A stretch of 64,000 nt of DNA from Cognatishimia sp. WU-CL00825 (lineage in GTDB: Bacteria > Pseudomonadota > Alphaproteobacteria > Rhodobacterales > Rhodobacteraceae). The stretch is taken from assembly GCF_040364665.1 (NCBI RefSeq), contig NZ_BAABWX010000009.1, forward strand, positions 5,244 through 69,243, written 5' to 3'. A model generated the notes under the pieces. It saw nothing but the letters and a program-made list of their open reading frames with translations. It searched no databases and was not told the DNA's origin. This document shows positions 42,388-51,678 of the stretch, one piece after another; within the stretch, counting starts at the first letter, position 1, and every line of letters starts with the position of its first letter. The position numbers and the translations under genes are program-made.

Positions 42388-43965
42388 TTAAGCCGCCTGA
42401 GCCTTGCCATCAACATAGCTGGCAATCGCAGATTTTTGCGCGTCATTGAGGCGCAGACCAAGTTTGGTGCGTCGCCATAGAAAATCATCGGCATCGCGCA
42501 CCCATTCGTTTTGCATGGCCCAATTCAGTTCGGCCTCGGTGATGCCCGCGCCAAAGGATTGCCCCAGATCCTCTGCGGATGTGGCCGCACCCAGAACCGC
42601 AAATGTATCTGTGCCATAGATGCGCACCAAACGCTGCGCCTGCCCCGGTTCTAGAAAGCCGTATTTGGCTGCGACCCGCGCGATCAGATCCGCGACGCCC
42701 TCGACCGGGAAGTCCCCGCCTGGCATCGGCACGCCTGCGGTCCATTTTCCGGGCAGGTTGGGGAAGAATTTGGCGATTTCGTCCAGCGCGCTTTCCGCAA
42801 GCCGGCGATAGGTGGTGATTTTGCCGCCAAACACATTCAAGATTGGTGCGCCGCCATCGGTATTGACCCGCAGCACATAATCGCGCGTGGCCGCCGTGGC
42901 GCTGGAGGCACCGTCATTGTACAGCGGGCGCACGCCGGAATAGGTCCAAACCACATCGTCTTGGCTGAGTTGCTGGTTGAAATAGCCATTGGCGAATTTC
43001 AGCAGGTAATCACGCTCATCATCCGTGCACACCGGTTTGACATTGGCATCCGTGTGATCGGCATCGGTTGTGCCGATCAGGGTGTAATCTTGTTCATAGG
43101 GGATCGAAAAAATAATGCGCCCGTCTTCGCCCTGGAAGAAATAGCATTTGTCATGGTCATACAGTCGTTTGGTCACAATATGGCTGCCACGCACCAAACG
43201 CACGCCCTCTTGCGAGTTGATGCCTGCCACGCCGCTGATCACATCCATCACCCAGGGACCGCCCGCGTTAATCAACATGCGCGCCTTGAATTCTTTGACT
43301 GCCCCTGTTTCGGTGTCAGCGGTCTGGATTACCCACAGGTCGCCCTCGCGCCGCGCCTGGGTCACTTTGGTGCGCGTCATGATTTTCGCGCCACGGCTTT
43401 CGGCATCGCGGGCGTTCAAAACCACCAAACGGCTGTCTTGCACCCAACAATCTGAATATTCATAGGCCTTGGCAAAACGATCATCTATTGGCGCGCCTTC
43501 GGGACCAGAAGATAGATCAACGGTAGAGGTGCCCGGCAGAATTTTGCGCCCGCCGAGGTGGTCATACATAAACAGCCCCAAGCGGATCAGCCATGCGGGG
43601 CGTCGGCCCTTCATCCAGGGCATAAACAGGGTCAAAAGCTTGGAAGTCGGCGTTTCAGCGTCAAACCGCATGTCTTTGTGATAGGGCAGCACAAAGCGCA
43701 TGGGCCAACTGATGTGGGGCATGGCGCGCAGCAGGGTTTCGCGTTCGACCAAGGCTTCGCGCACCAGACGGAATTCAAAGAATTCCAGATATCGAAGACC
43801 ACCATGGAACAGTTTGGTGCTGGCCGAGGATGTGGCAGACGCCAGATCGTTCATTTCCGCCAAAGCCACGGTCAGGCCGCGGCCTGCCGCGTCGCGGGCG
43901 ATGCCGCAGCCATTGATGCCGCCGCCGATGACAAAGAGATCAAGAGTGTCGGAGGTGTCAGACAT
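42388..43965 (-). CDS. glpD: Aerobic glycerol-3-phosphate dehydrogenase
   Basis: Membrane-associated flavoenzyme of 525 aa that oxidises sn-glycerol 3-phosphate to DHAP and passes electrons to quinone. FAD motif GGGINGCG at 14-21, followed by 'GLTVALAEMNDLASATSSAS' and 'LFHGGLRYLEFFEFRLVREAL'. The real start is the ATG at 43965; the frame stays open into glpR but that part is the antisense-frame shadow of an overlapping gene. It overlaps glpR by 8 nt. No glycerol kinase or facilitator gene is in view. Confidence 0.93.
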   Translation of the reverse strand: MSDTSDTLDLFVIGGGINGCGIARDAAGRGLTVALAEMNDLASATSSASTKLFHGGLRYLEFFEFRLVREALVERETLLRAMPHISWPMRFVLPYHKDMRFDAETPTSKLLTLFMPWMKGRRPAWLIRLGLFMYDHLGGRKILPGTSTVDLSSGPEGAPIDDRFAKAYEYSDCWVQDSRLVVLNARDAESRGAKIMTRTKVTQARREGDLWVIQTADTETGAVKEFKARMLINAGGPWVMDVISGVAGINSQEGVRLVRGSHIVTKRLYDHDKCYFFQGEDGRIIFSIPYEQDYTLIGTTDADHTDANVKPVCTDDERDYLLKFANGYFNQQLSQDDVVWTYSGVRPLYNDGASSATAATRDYVLRVNTDGGAPILNVFGGKITTYRRLAESALDEIAKFFPNLPGKWTAGVPMPGGDFPVEGVADLIARVAAKYGFLEPGQAQRLVRIYGTDTFAVLGAATSAEDLGQSFGAGITEAELNWAMQNEWVRDADDFLWRRTKLGLRLNDAQKSAIASYVDGKAQAA

Positions 43966-44731
43966 TGTTGTCTTCCAAATTGATAAGTTTCGTTCCACCC
44001 GCCTGCGCCGCTTGGACAAAGGGCAGCGGCGGGCGTTTGTCGGTGATGACATAGTCAAGGTCAGCCACATCACAGATGCGCACTGGCGCATTGCGATCAA
44101 ACTTGCTGACATCCGCCACCAGAATTTTTGTACGGGCATTGCGCAGAATGGCGCGAGCCACAGCAACTTCGCGTTCGTCAAAATCCAGCACAGCACCGTC
44201 TTCGTCCAAAGACGAGGTGCCGATGATCGCGAAATCTGCTTTGTAGCGTTGAATGAATTCCACCGCTTCAGCGCCCACAACCGCCCCGTCGCTTTGACGC
44301 ACAGAGCCGCCCGCTATCACCAAAGAGTTCAAACGCGCGCCGCGCAGAATGTGAATAACGTTGATATTATTGGTGATCACCCGCAGGTCTTCGTGGGTGG
44401 CCAGCGCCGCAGCCACCAGTTCCGTAGTGGTGCCGATGTTGAGTAAAATCGAGCTGCCATTGGGGATAAGGCTGGCGGTGCGCTTGGCAATGGATTCTTT
44501 TTCAGCAGATTGGCGGAGGCGGCGTTCTTCGTACCCAAAGGAGGAAGCTGATACGAGATTGCGCGCGCCCCCATGCGTGCGCGTGGCCAAGCCCCGCTCG
44601 CATAGTTCTGTCAAATCGCGTCGCACGGTTTGCGTGGTCACAGCAAAGCGCACCGCGAGGTCGTCGACTTCGACGCGCCCTTGATCACGCAAAAGGCCCA
44701 AAATATCTTCTTGGCGTTGATTTAACGGCAT
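43958..44731 (-). CDS. glpR: DeoR-family glycerol-3-phosphate regulon repressor
   Basis: Regulator of 257 aa with an N-terminal winged helix ('GRVEVDDLAVRFAVTTQTVRRDL', about 17-40) and the DeoRC sensor domain ('NGSSILLNIGTTTELVAAAL', 'SDGAVVGAEAVEFI'). ATG at 44731 preferred over the GTG one codon upstream. Cotranscribed with and overlapping glpD, which supports GlpR as the assignment. Effector expected to be glycerol 3-phosphate. Confidence 0.9.
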   Translation of the reverse strand: MPLNQRQEDILGLLRDQGRVEVDDLAVRFAVTTQTVRRDLTELCERGLATRTHGGARNLVSASSFGYEERRLRQSAEKESIAKRTASLIPNGSSILLNIGTTTELVAAALATHEDLRVITNNINVIHILRGARLNSLVIAGGSVRQSDGAVVGAEAVEFIQRYKADFAIIGTSSLDEDGAVLDFDEREVAVARAILRNARTKILVADVSKFDRNAPVRICDVADLDYVITDKRPPLPFVQAAQAGGTKLINLEDNNV

Positions 44732-45012
44732 CACGACATTCCATTATTTTCGATTTGCGCTCAAAATAGCGCGAATGAACATTTCATGTCCAGTAAAATA
44801 TGGAAATATCCCGATTCTCGGGCCATTTCGGCAACACATATGTTCAAACGAGTTCGCATATTGCCCAAGCTTACCCAAAAGAGGCAGATCGGAAACCTTG
44901 GTGCCCCCCTGCCCCACAGATTGGCCGAAACGACGGCTTATTCGTCGCTTTCGAGTGGGCATCGATATGGCGGCTGGGTAGATTGGCAAAAAGAACCGGA
45001 CGCGCAAAGCCT

Positions 45013-45717
45013 ATGAACGAGTTGCTCGAAGGTCTGCTGGCTGCCATGCGATTGATCGTGTCGTTGGATGCTGACCTGATCGAAATATCCCTGCGGTCGC
45101 TTTATGTGACCACCAGCGCGGTGGTGATCGCGGCTCTCATCGGTTTGCCGATTGGCTGCTGGTTGGCGGTTAGACGTTTCCGCTTTCGCCGCGCTGTTAT
45201 TGCCCTATTAAACGCCCTGATGGGACTGCCGCCGGTTGTGGTTGGCCTTATTGTCTATCTGTTGCTGTCGCGCTCTGGTCCATTTGGGGTGTTTGGTTTG
45301 TTGTTTACGCCCTGGGCGATGATCATTGCCCAAGTTGTGATTATCACGCCGCTGATTGCCTCGATCGCTCATCAGGCCATTCGGGATTTGTGGGCAGAAT
45401 ATCATGATTTGCTTATTTCATTGAACACCACACGCAGCCAGCGCATGCGTACCCTTTTGTGGGACGGCCGCCGCGCGCTGTTGACCGCGGCTTTGGCAGG
45501 CTTTGGGCGTGGCATCGGCGAGGTGGGGGCAATCATGATTGTAGGCGGCAATATCGACCATGTGACCCGCGTCTTAACCACCGCCATTGCTCTGGAAACC
45601 GGTAAAGGCGACTTTGCGCTGGCGCTGGGGCTGGGGTTTGTTCTGATCTTTCTGGCCATCGCCATCAACCTGCTGATTCACAGCCTGTCCAAAACCGAGG
45701 TAAGCGGCAGATGGTAG
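45013..45717 (+). CDS. tupB: Tungstate ABC transporter permease
   Basis: Inner-membrane permease of 234 aa with five to six helices, TupB family by 'NALMGLPPVVVGLIVYLLLSRSGP' and 'FGRGIGEVGAIMIVGGNIDHVTRV'. The ATG at 45013 gives the usual TupB N-terminus; an open frame of 71 more codons upstream is not protein-like. The ribosome-binding site is weak. It overlaps the ATPase gene by 7 nt. The 281-bp gap upstream contains CCCGA-TTC-TCGGG but no recognised operator. Confidence 0.9.
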   Translation: MNELLEGLLAAMRLIVSLDADLIEISLRSLYVTTSAVVIAALIGLPIGCWLAVRRFRFRRAVIALLNALMGLPPVVVGLIVYLLLSRSGPFGVFGLLFTPWAMIIAQVVIITPLIASIAHQAIRDLWAEYHDLLISLNTTRSQRMRTLLWDGRRALLTAALAGFGRGIGEVGAIMIVGGNIDHVTRVLTTAIALETGKGDFALALGLGFVLIFLAIAINLLIHSLSKTEVSGRW

Positions 45718-46427
45718 AGACACTGTTTCCCCTGCTGGTGCGCGACATCGTTGTGCGCAAACGCAAGCAACGCCTGTTGGGGCCCTTGTCGCTGCAACTT
45801 GATGTCGGCGGCGTGACCATGGTTATGGGTCCCAATGGGGCCGGAAAATCGACCCTTCTAAAGGCGCTGCACGGGATGGAGCGGCTGTCTGACGGGCAGA
45901 TGCAATGGAACATCGGCAAAACGGCGGCGCGCGCGCGTCAGGCCTTTGTGTTTCAGACCCCAACCGTGATGCGACGCAGCACCCTGGACAATGTGGCCTA
46001 TCCGTTGATTTTACAGGGCATCAAGCGAGCCAAAGCGCGGCAAGAGGCCATGCATTGGCTGACCCAGGTTGGTCTGGCGCAGGCGGCACAACGCCGGGCC
46101 AGCGTGTTATCTGGCGGCGAGCGGCAAAAAATGGCCTTGGCGCGGGCTTTGATCCGCAAGCCAGAGCTTCTGTTTCTGGACGAGCCCTGCGCCAACCTGG
46201 ATGGGCGCGCGACCCGCGAAATTGAAGCGCTGTTGCGTCAGGCCAGCGCGGCCGGCACGCGGTTGATCATGGCCACACATGACATTGGTCAGGCCCGCCG
46301 CCTTGCGGATGACGTCTTGTTTATTCACAAGGGCGCGCTCGTAGAGCACAGCCGTGCAACCACGTTTTTTGACACCCCAAAATCCCCGCAAGCCATGGCC
46401 TATTTGAACGGAGATATCATCGAATGA
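45711..46427 (+). CDS. tupC: Tungstate ABC transporter ATP-binding protein
   Basis: ATPase of 238 aa: Walker A GPNGAGKS (40-47), signature LSGGERQK, Walker B 'LLFLDEPC', switch His in 'ATHDIGQ'. It partners with TupB (7-nt overlap) and TupA (4-nt overlap). It is short and lacks the C-terminal regulatory domain of molybdate ModC. Confidence 0.9.
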   Translation: MVETLFPLLVRDIVVRKRKQRLLGPLSLQLDVGGVTMVMGPNGAGKSTLLKALHGMERLSDGQMQWNIGKTAARARQAFVFQTPTVMRRSTLDNVAYPLILQGIKRAKARQEAMHWLTQVGLAQAAQRRASVLSGGERQKMALARALIRKPELLFLDEPCANLDGRATREIEALLRQASAAGTRLIMATHDIGQARRLADDVLFIHKGALVEHSRATTFFDTPKSPQAMAYLNGDIIE

Positions 46428-47230
46428 TTTTGCGCATTGCAACCTTGATTGTTGGCGTGGCCATCGGAGCCGGGGCCATGGCCCAAGAGGTAAAACTTGC
46501 GGTCACCACGTCGTTTCACAATTCAGGATTGTCAGAGGTCTTGTTGCCAGAGATCAAGCAGGATCTGGGGTTGGACGTGCATCTGTTGGTGGTCGGTACT
46601 GGACAGGCGATCCGTCTTGGCAAAGCTGGTGACGTCGACGCCATTTTAGTACATTCGCGCAGCGCCGAACAGGCCTTTGTGGAACAAGGGTTTGGCACCC
46701 ATCGCACCGAAATAATGTATAATGATTTTGTGATTGTCGGGCCGGGCTCGGACCCGGCGCAGCTTCGGGATGCCAATACGGTTGTAGAGGCACTGCAAAA
46801 AATTCATTCTATAAACAGCGCTTTTGTGTCGCGTGGTGATGACAGCGGCACCCACAAGGCCGAACAGGCGCTTTGGCGGGCTGCCGGCATAGACCCGCAA
46901 GATTTGAGCACGCCCTGGTATCGCTCTGCGGGCGCTGGAATGGGGGCTGCTTTGAATGTGGCCTCTGGCATGAACGCCTATATTCTGAGTGACCGGGCCA
47001 GCTGGTTGAACTTTGGCAACAAGGGCGACCTGACGTTGCTGTTCTCTGGCGATCCAGGTCTGTTCAATCAATATGCGTTTTTGCCGGTGAACCCTGCAAA
47101 ACACCGCCACGTGGCCCAACGTGAGGTTGCCAAACTAGAGGCATGGCTGACCAGCCCGCGCGCCAAAACGCTGATCAACGGTTATCGGCTGCACGGCGAG
47201 GCTTTGTTCTTTTTTAACGCACAGCCATAA
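46424..47230 (+). CDS. tupA: Tungstate-binding periplasmic protein
   Basis: Binding protein of 268 aa with a signal peptide (residues 1-20, 'IGAGAMA' before QE). 'VTTSFHNSGLSEVLLPEI' corresponds to the TupA oxyanion-binding 'TTS..(D/N)(T/S)GL' motif, and 'SRGDDSGTHKAE' to the second anion site. These distinguish TupA from molybdate ModA. The gene order tupB-tupC-tupA puts the binding protein last rather than first. Tungstate would serve a W-dependent formate dehydrogenase or aldehyde oxidoreductase elsewhere in the genome. Confidence 0.9.
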   Translation: MILRIATLIVGVAIGAGAMAQEVKLAVTTSFHNSGLSEVLLPEIKQDLGLDVHLLVVGTGQAIRLGKAGDVDAILVHSRSAEQAFVEQGFGTHRTEIMYNDFVIVGPGSDPAQLRDANTVVEALQKIHSINSAFVSRGDDSGTHKAEQALWRAAGIDPQDLSTPWYRSAGAGMGAALNVASGMNAYILSDRASWLNFGNKGDLTLLFSGDPGLFNQYAFLPVNPAKHRHVAQREVAKLEAWLTSPRAKTLINGYRLHGEALFFFNAQP

Positions 47231-47313
47231 TAATTTCATCAATGCTTTGATCGTTGGAATTTGTTGTGGTTGATATCAGGCTAAGTTGAACGCACTTGCC
47301 TGAGGATAGCCAG

Positions 47314-47733
47314 ATGACAGCCCCCTCCCCTGCCCCCAAACTGGGCGCCATAGCAGTGGTGCTATACGAGGCTCGTTTTTTGCTGGTGCAACGCGGCAAA
47401 GATCCGGGGCGCGGGCTGTGGGGGTTTCCGGGCGGACATGTTGAGCTTGGCGAAACTGGATTGCAGGCCGCGATACGGGAATTGGCGGAAGAAACCGGCG
47501 TGGTTGCTACTGCGGATCGATATTTGACCAATGTGGATGTCATTGTGCATTTGGACGGCGCAGTTGCGTATCAATATCTTGTGGCAGCCGTCGCTTGTAC
47601 TTATGTCAGCGGTGATCCGGTGGCGGCGGATGATGCAGCAGATGCACAATGGGTGCCGATCGCAGAAGTGCTTGCCGGAACCCGCGCGATGAACGACGAT
47701 GTGATCCGCGTTGCAAAACTGATGCTTGCGTAA
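47314..47733 (+). CDS. Nudix hydrolase
   Basis: Pyrophosphohydrolase of 139 aa. The Nudix box runs 'GGHVELGETGLQAAIRELAEETGV' in pattern G-x5-E-x7-R-E-L-x-E-E-x-G (about residues 40-63) with the metal-binding REL-EE core intact. ATG at 47314 follows GAGG by 9 nt. The substrate may be a nucleoside diphosphate derivative (ADP-ribose or mutagenic NTP); not decidable. It lies alone between tupA and a glycerate kinase gene. Confidence 0.85.
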   Translation: MTAPSPAPKLGAIAVVLYEARFLLVQRGKDPGRGLWGFPGGHVELGETGLQAAIRELAEETGVVATADRYLTNVDVIVHLDGAVAYQYLVAAVACTYVSGDPVAADDAADAQWVPIAEVLAGTRAMNDDVIRVAKLMLA

Positions 47734-47864
47734 AACCAAGCTTGGCGGCTGGGTCAACGCTGGGATTTGGGTATTTTTGTCAAGAACAAGGGCTAAGCCT
47801 TGCGCAATTTTCAGAATGTGGTAGCGCTAACAGGGAAATTCGGCTGTGTTTAGGGGATAACAGC

Positions 47865-49112
47865 ATGCCAGAACTGCGTCAGATCGCAACGAATGTCTTC
47901 AAAGCGGCCGTCGACCGCGCGGATCCGGAACAGGCCGTACGGCGGGCGTTGACGACGCACCCCCTGCCCGACATGCAGGCTGGGCGCTGTTTTGTGCTTG
48001 CCATTGGCAAGGCCGCAGTGCCCATGATGCGCACAGCGCTTGATCAGATCCCCGAGGTGCATCGCGCCTTGGTGGTGACAAATCCCGAAAACCTGTGTGA
48101 CCTCGATGGGGCCAAAGTTATGGCCGGATCGCACCCGGTACCAGATGAAGCCTCTGCTGAAGCGGGTCGGGCGGTTTTGAATTTGCTGGCGGAAACCAAA
48201 TCGGGCGACCGTGTGGTGGCCTTGATCTCTGGTGGTGGCTCGGCGCTGATGGTGGCCCCTGCCCCGGGGTTGACCCTAGCTGACAAAGCCAAGGTAAATG
48301 CCCTTTTGCTGGCCAGCGGTCTGGAAATCAATGATATGAATTTGATCCGTCAGCAATTGTCTGACAGCAAAGGCGGCGGGCTGCTGCGCCATGCGGCCCC
48401 GGCTGAGGTTTTTAGCTATTTGCTGAGCGACGTGATCGGTGATGATCTGCGGGCGATTGCGTCTGGCCCCACTGTGGCTCCCATCGGCACGCGTGCCCAG
48501 GCTGTTGAAATGCTTAGATCTGTCAATCTGTGGGATGTGATCCCCGAAGTTGTGCGCAAACATTTGGCGACGGGCCAGGACACGGCCGAAAACCTTCCCG
48601 CGGCGCAGAACCACCTGATTGGGTCCAACCGTCACAGCTTGCAGGCGATGCTGGATGCGGTGCCCGAAGGATTTGACGCCCGCATTGTCAGCGATGCCCT
48701 TGTGGGGGACGTGCATGCAGCGGCCGAGGAAATTTTACAGGCCGCAGAGGCGACCCAAGGCCCGGTGGCTTTGATTTTTGGCGGCGAAACAACCGTACAG
48801 CTGAAAGGCAGCGGGCGCGGTGGCCGAAACCAAGAACTGGCGCTATTGGTTGCGCAAGGTGCCGCTGGACGATTGCCACCAAATTGGGTCTTCCTAAGTG
48901 GTGGCACCGATGGGCGCGATGGGCCAACTGATGCTGCCGGTGGTCTTGTTGATTCTGACACGCTGGGTCGGATTTCAGCGGCAGGAGGTGACTTTGCGGC
49001 CCTGCTTGGCAACAATGACAGCTATGCGGCGCTTGACCTTGCTGGTGATCTTTTGGTGACCGGCGGCACTGGGACCAATGTTGCTGATGTACAGATCTTC
49101 TTAAGATCCTAG
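47865..49112 (+). CDS. Glycerate 2-kinase / MOFRL-family protein
   Basis: Protein of 415 aa of the GckA/TtuD (MOFRL) family. 'VLAIGKAAVPMMRTAL' and 'ALISGGGSALMVAPAPGLTLADKAKVN' in the N-terminal domain and 'GGRNQELALLVAQGAAG', 'SGGTDGRDGPTDAAGG' in the MOFRL domain are characteristic. It phosphorylates D-glycerate to 2-phosphoglycerate; older annotations call it hydroxypyruvate reductase. ATG at 47865 chosen; the open frame continues back over the Nudix gene. Last gene before the replication region. Confidence 0.9.
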   Translation: MPELRQIATNVFKAAVDRADPEQAVRRALTTHPLPDMQAGRCFVLAIGKAAVPMMRTALDQIPEVHRALVVTNPENLCDLDGAKVMAGSHPVPDEASAEAGRAVLNLLAETKSGDRVVALISGGGSALMVAPAPGLTLADKAKVNALLLASGLEINDMNLIRQQLSDSKGGGLLRHAAPAEVFSYLLSDVIGDDLRAIASGPTVAPIGTRAQAVEMLRSVNLWDVIPEVVRKHLATGQDTAENLPAAQNHLIGSNRHSLQAMLDAVPEGFDARIVSDALVGDVHAAAEEILQAAEATQGPVALIFGGETTVQLKGSGRGGRNQELALLVAQGAAGRLPPNWVFLSGGTDGRDGPTDAAGGLVDSDTLGRISAAGGDFAALLGNNDSYAALDLAGDLLVTGGTGTNVADVQIFLRS

Positions 49113-49168
49113 TTACGCGGCTGTGCCTTATAAAATCGAAATACCCATTGTATCAGCCACTTGTTGTG

Positions 49169-49184
49169 GTTGACAGCTGTCAAC
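49169..49184. other. parS-like partition site, copy 1
   Basis: GTTGACAGCTGTCAAC, a perfect 16-bp palindrome fitting the repABC parS pattern GTT-N4-GC-N4-AAC. It lies about 300 bp upstream of repA. Identical copies occur at 51828 and 53063. Expected target of RepB. Confidence 0.85.
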
Positions 49185-49232
49185 GATCGGGTTGGCAGAT
49201 GCGTTGCGCCATCGTTGCAAGATAGGCAATTT

Positions 49233-49271
49233 GGGCCTTAACAGAGTCTATATTAGACTCTGTTAAGGCCC
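49233..49271. promoter_or_regulatory. Perfect 18-bp inverted repeat upstream of repA
   Basis: Arms 49233-49250 and 49254-49271 are exact reverse complements with TAT between them; TATATT at the centre looks like a -10 element. No T-run follows, so a terminator is unlikely. Its position suggests the operator through which RepA/RepB repress their own promoter. Confidence 0.6.
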
Positions 49272-49282
49272 CTTTCAGACAG

Positions 49283-49313
49283 TTATCCAAACCTGGTCTT
49301 AAACTTATCCACA
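49283..49313. promoter_or_regulatory. DnaA-box-like sequences upstream of repA
   Basis: TTATCCACA (49305-49313) matches the DnaA consensus exactly and TTATCCAAA (49283-49291) differs at one base. Both are on the plus strand between the dyad and repA. They may link repABC expression or initiation to DnaA; the origin itself is expected inside repC. Confidence 0.45.
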
Positions 49314-49487
49314 GGCACCTGTAGAAAACACTTGCCAGAATCTGATTGAGCAGGCAAATAATTACGGTAATAAGTGAATAAAACGGCTTTCTCCGTAACA
49401 AACGGAATTAGGCCAAGAAATTTTGGGGCGCAACGTCTACCCCGAGCGGTAAAAGTCAGAGGGCACTATGACCACAGTGCAAACAGG

Positions 49488-50708
49488 ATGAATTCTGTAC
49501 AAGAGCGTCTCAATATTGGGCGCCCATTGCAAGAGCGTATCGATCAGCTGGTGGGCGAACACGCCCTAAAGCTGTCAGAACGGCTGCAAGCACACCGGGA
49601 ACAGTTGTTCCCACCAGATGCCAGCAAAATGCTGCGCAAATTTACATCCGGGGAAGCCGCAGACCTATTGGGGGTCAAAGACGCCTATTTGCGCAAGCTG
49701 CATTTGGATGGCAAAGGCCCGGAGCCCGAAATTCGAGCCGGGGGCCGCAGGTATTATTCGCCAGAAGACATTCAGGCGTTGCGTGATTTGCTGGAACAAG
49801 GGGCAAAAGTTCCGGGCACTTATCTGCCTGGACGGCGCGAAGGCGACCATTTGCAGGTGATCACGGTGATCAACTTCAAGGGTGGGTCCGGTAAAACCAC
49901 AACTTCTGCGCATCTGGCCCAGAAAATGGCGCTTGATGGCTATAAAGTGCTGGCGGTGGACCTTGACCCACAGGCCAGCCTGAGCGCGTTGCATGGGTTT
50001 CAGCCGGAATTTGATCTGCTGGATGGCGGCACGCTGTATGATGCCATTCGCTATGATGATCCGGTGCCTGTGCAAGATATCATTCAGAAAACCTATTTTA
50101 CCAACCTTGATATCATTCCGGGCAATCTGGACCTGATGGAGTTTGAACACGAAACACCGCGGGCGATTGCAGAGCGCAGTGGCAACCTGTTCTTTACCCG
50201 TGTTGGTGACGTTTTGGCGGAAATAGAGTCTGATTATGACGTTGTTGTCATTGATTGCCCACCGCAATTGGGCTTTTTGACGATGAGCGCCTTATCCGCG
50301 GCCACAGCTGTATTGGTGACGGTGCATCCGCAGATGCTGGACGTGATGTCGATGTGTCAGTTCTTGTTGATGACGTCAAATTTGCTGGGCGTCGTGGCAG
50401 AGGCAGGCGGCGATATGACCTATGATTGGCTGCGCTATGTTGTGACGCGCTATGAACCGGGAGATGGACCGCAAAACCAAATGGTAACCTTTATGCGTTC
50501 GATGTTTGGTGACCATGTGTTGAACAATTCTGTGCTGAAATCTACCGCTATTTCGGACGCCGGCATCACCAAACAGACACTTTATGAGGTGGAAAAGTCT
50601 CAATTCACCCGGGCGACCTATGATCGGGCCATTGAATCGCTGAATGCGGTAAACGGAGAGATTGAAGGCTTGGTGCAACAGGCATGGGGACGAATAGATG
50701 GCGCGTAA
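49488..50708 (+). CDS. repA: Plasmid partitioning protein RepA (ParA family)
   Basis: Partition ATPase of 406 aa. N-terminal helical/MerR-like DNA-binding part (about 50-95, 'FTSGEAADLLGVKDAYLRKLH'), then the ParA domain with deviant Walker A KGGSGKTT (131-138) and 'VLAVDLDPQASLS' and 'VVVIDCPPQLGF'. It separates replicon copies with RepB and parS and represses repABC. ATG at 49488 chosen as it gives the family N-terminus 'MNSVQERLNIGRPLQERID'; GTG at 49374 is possible but adds non-conserved residues. It overlaps repB by 11 nt. Confidence 0.93.
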   Translation: MNSVQERLNIGRPLQERIDQLVGEHALKLSERLQAHREQLFPPDASKMLRKFTSGEAADLLGVKDAYLRKLHLDGKGPEPEIRAGGRRYYSPEDIQALRDLLEQGAKVPGTYLPGRREGDHLQVITVINFKGGSGKTTTSAHLAQKMALDGYKVLAVDLDPQASLSALHGFQPEFDLLDGGTLYDAIRYDDPVPVQDIIQKTYFTNLDIIPGNLDLMEFEHETPRAIAERSGNLFFTRVGDVLAEIESDYDVVVIDCPPQLGFLTMSALSAATAVLVTVHPQMLDVMSMCQFLLMTSNLLGVVAEAGGDMTYDWLRYVVTRYEPGDGPQNQMVTFMRSMFGDHVLNNSVLKSTAISDAGITKQTLYEVEKSQFTRATYDRAIESLNAVNGEIEGLVQQAWGRIDGA

Positions 50709-51675
50709 AAACCTGCTGAAAAGTTTGATGGAAACTGCGGAAGAACCCAATGCTGGGCAAAGCCCCCCTGCCCCATCGCAGACAAAGAAAGCTGCAACCC
50801 CGCGCTATACCAAGGGCGCAATTGGTGCTGTTAGCCAATCCATTGCAGAGCTTAAAAGCCGCTCGGTGATGGAGGTCGATGTCGCATTGGTGGATTGGGC
50901 CGGCAATGTTGACCGGCTGGAACATAATGACGCCGACCATCAGGCCTTGATGCAATCCATTCAAGAGTACGGCCAACAAGTGCCGGTGCTATTGCGACCG
51001 AACCCGAATGATCCAGAGCGCTATCAAGTGGTCTATGGTCGGAGGCGACTGCGCGCCTTGCGTGATTTGGGCCTGACGGCCAAAGCGCTGATCCGCGACC
51101 TAGATGATCGGGCTTTGATTATCGCGCAGGGCCAGGAAAACTCGGCTCGTAAGGACCTGACCTTCATCGAGCGCGCAAATTTCGCCCGGCAAATGCGCGA
51201 GGCAGGCTATGATCGCAAAGTGATTGGCGATGCGTTGCATGTGGATAAAACCGTGATTTCACGCATGCTGAGCGTCGCTGACCTGATACCGGTTACGTTG
51301 ATCGAAGCCATTGGCCCAGCACCTTCGGTTGGTCGCGATCGTTGGTTGGCTTTGGCGGCGGGGTTGGAGAAATCTGCCGCGAACCTGCAAGATGCGGTGT
51401 CTTTGGCGGCGGCAACGGGCGGCGGATCGGATCTGCGGTTTAAGGCTGTGTTTGATATGATTGAAAAATCATCAAGCGGGCAGGGGGCAGCACAAAAGCG
51501 CCCAAGTTCCCACGCCATGAAGACCAAAGACGGGGCCGAACTGGGGCGGGTGACCTGGAAGGCCGGGCAGATGATTATGACATTAAGCGAAGGTGCTGGC
51601 GACGGGTTTAACACTTGGTTGCTTCAGAACTTTGCAGAGATTCATCAGAACTGGAAAAACCAGACTGACGAATAG
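50698..51675 (+). CDS. repB: Plasmid partitioning protein RepB (ParB family)
   Basis: Centromere-binding protein of 325 aa. ParB/Spo0J N-terminal boxes: 'GQQVPVLLRPNP' (92-103), GRRR (114-117) and 'ENSARKDLTFIERANFA' (147-163). Helix-turn-helix about 174-195 ('DRKVIGDALHVDKTVISRML') that reads parS. The C-terminus is the dimerisation part specific to RepB. It overlaps repA by 11 nt and is followed by the 216-bp inc region. Confidence 0.93.
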   Translation: MARKNLLKSLMETAEEPNAGQSPPAPSQTKKAATPRYTKGAIGAVSQSIAELKSRSVMEVDVALVDWAGNVDRLEHNDADHQALMQSIQEYGQQVPVLLRPNPNDPERYQVVYGRRRLRALRDLGLTAKALIRDLDDRALIIAQGQENSARKDLTFIERANFARQMREAGYDRKVIGDALHVDKTVISRMLSVADLIPVTLIEAIGPAPSVGRDRWLALAAGLEKSAANLQDAVSLAAATGGGSDLRFKAVFDMIEKSSSGQGAAQKRPSSHAMKTKDGAELGRVTWKAGQMIMTLSEGAGDGFNTWLLQNFAEIHQNWKNQTDE

Positions 51676-51678
51676 GCG

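Noticed and set aside
43966..44280. N-terminal extension of the glpD frame
   Set aside because: It lies inside glpR in another frame and is not FAD-enzyme-like; the flavoprotein motif begins directly after the ATG at 43965.
49233..49271. Rho-independent terminator for the glycerate kinase gene
   Set aside because: The dyad is strong but has no T-run on either side and lies 120 bp past the stop, next to repA; an operator fits better.
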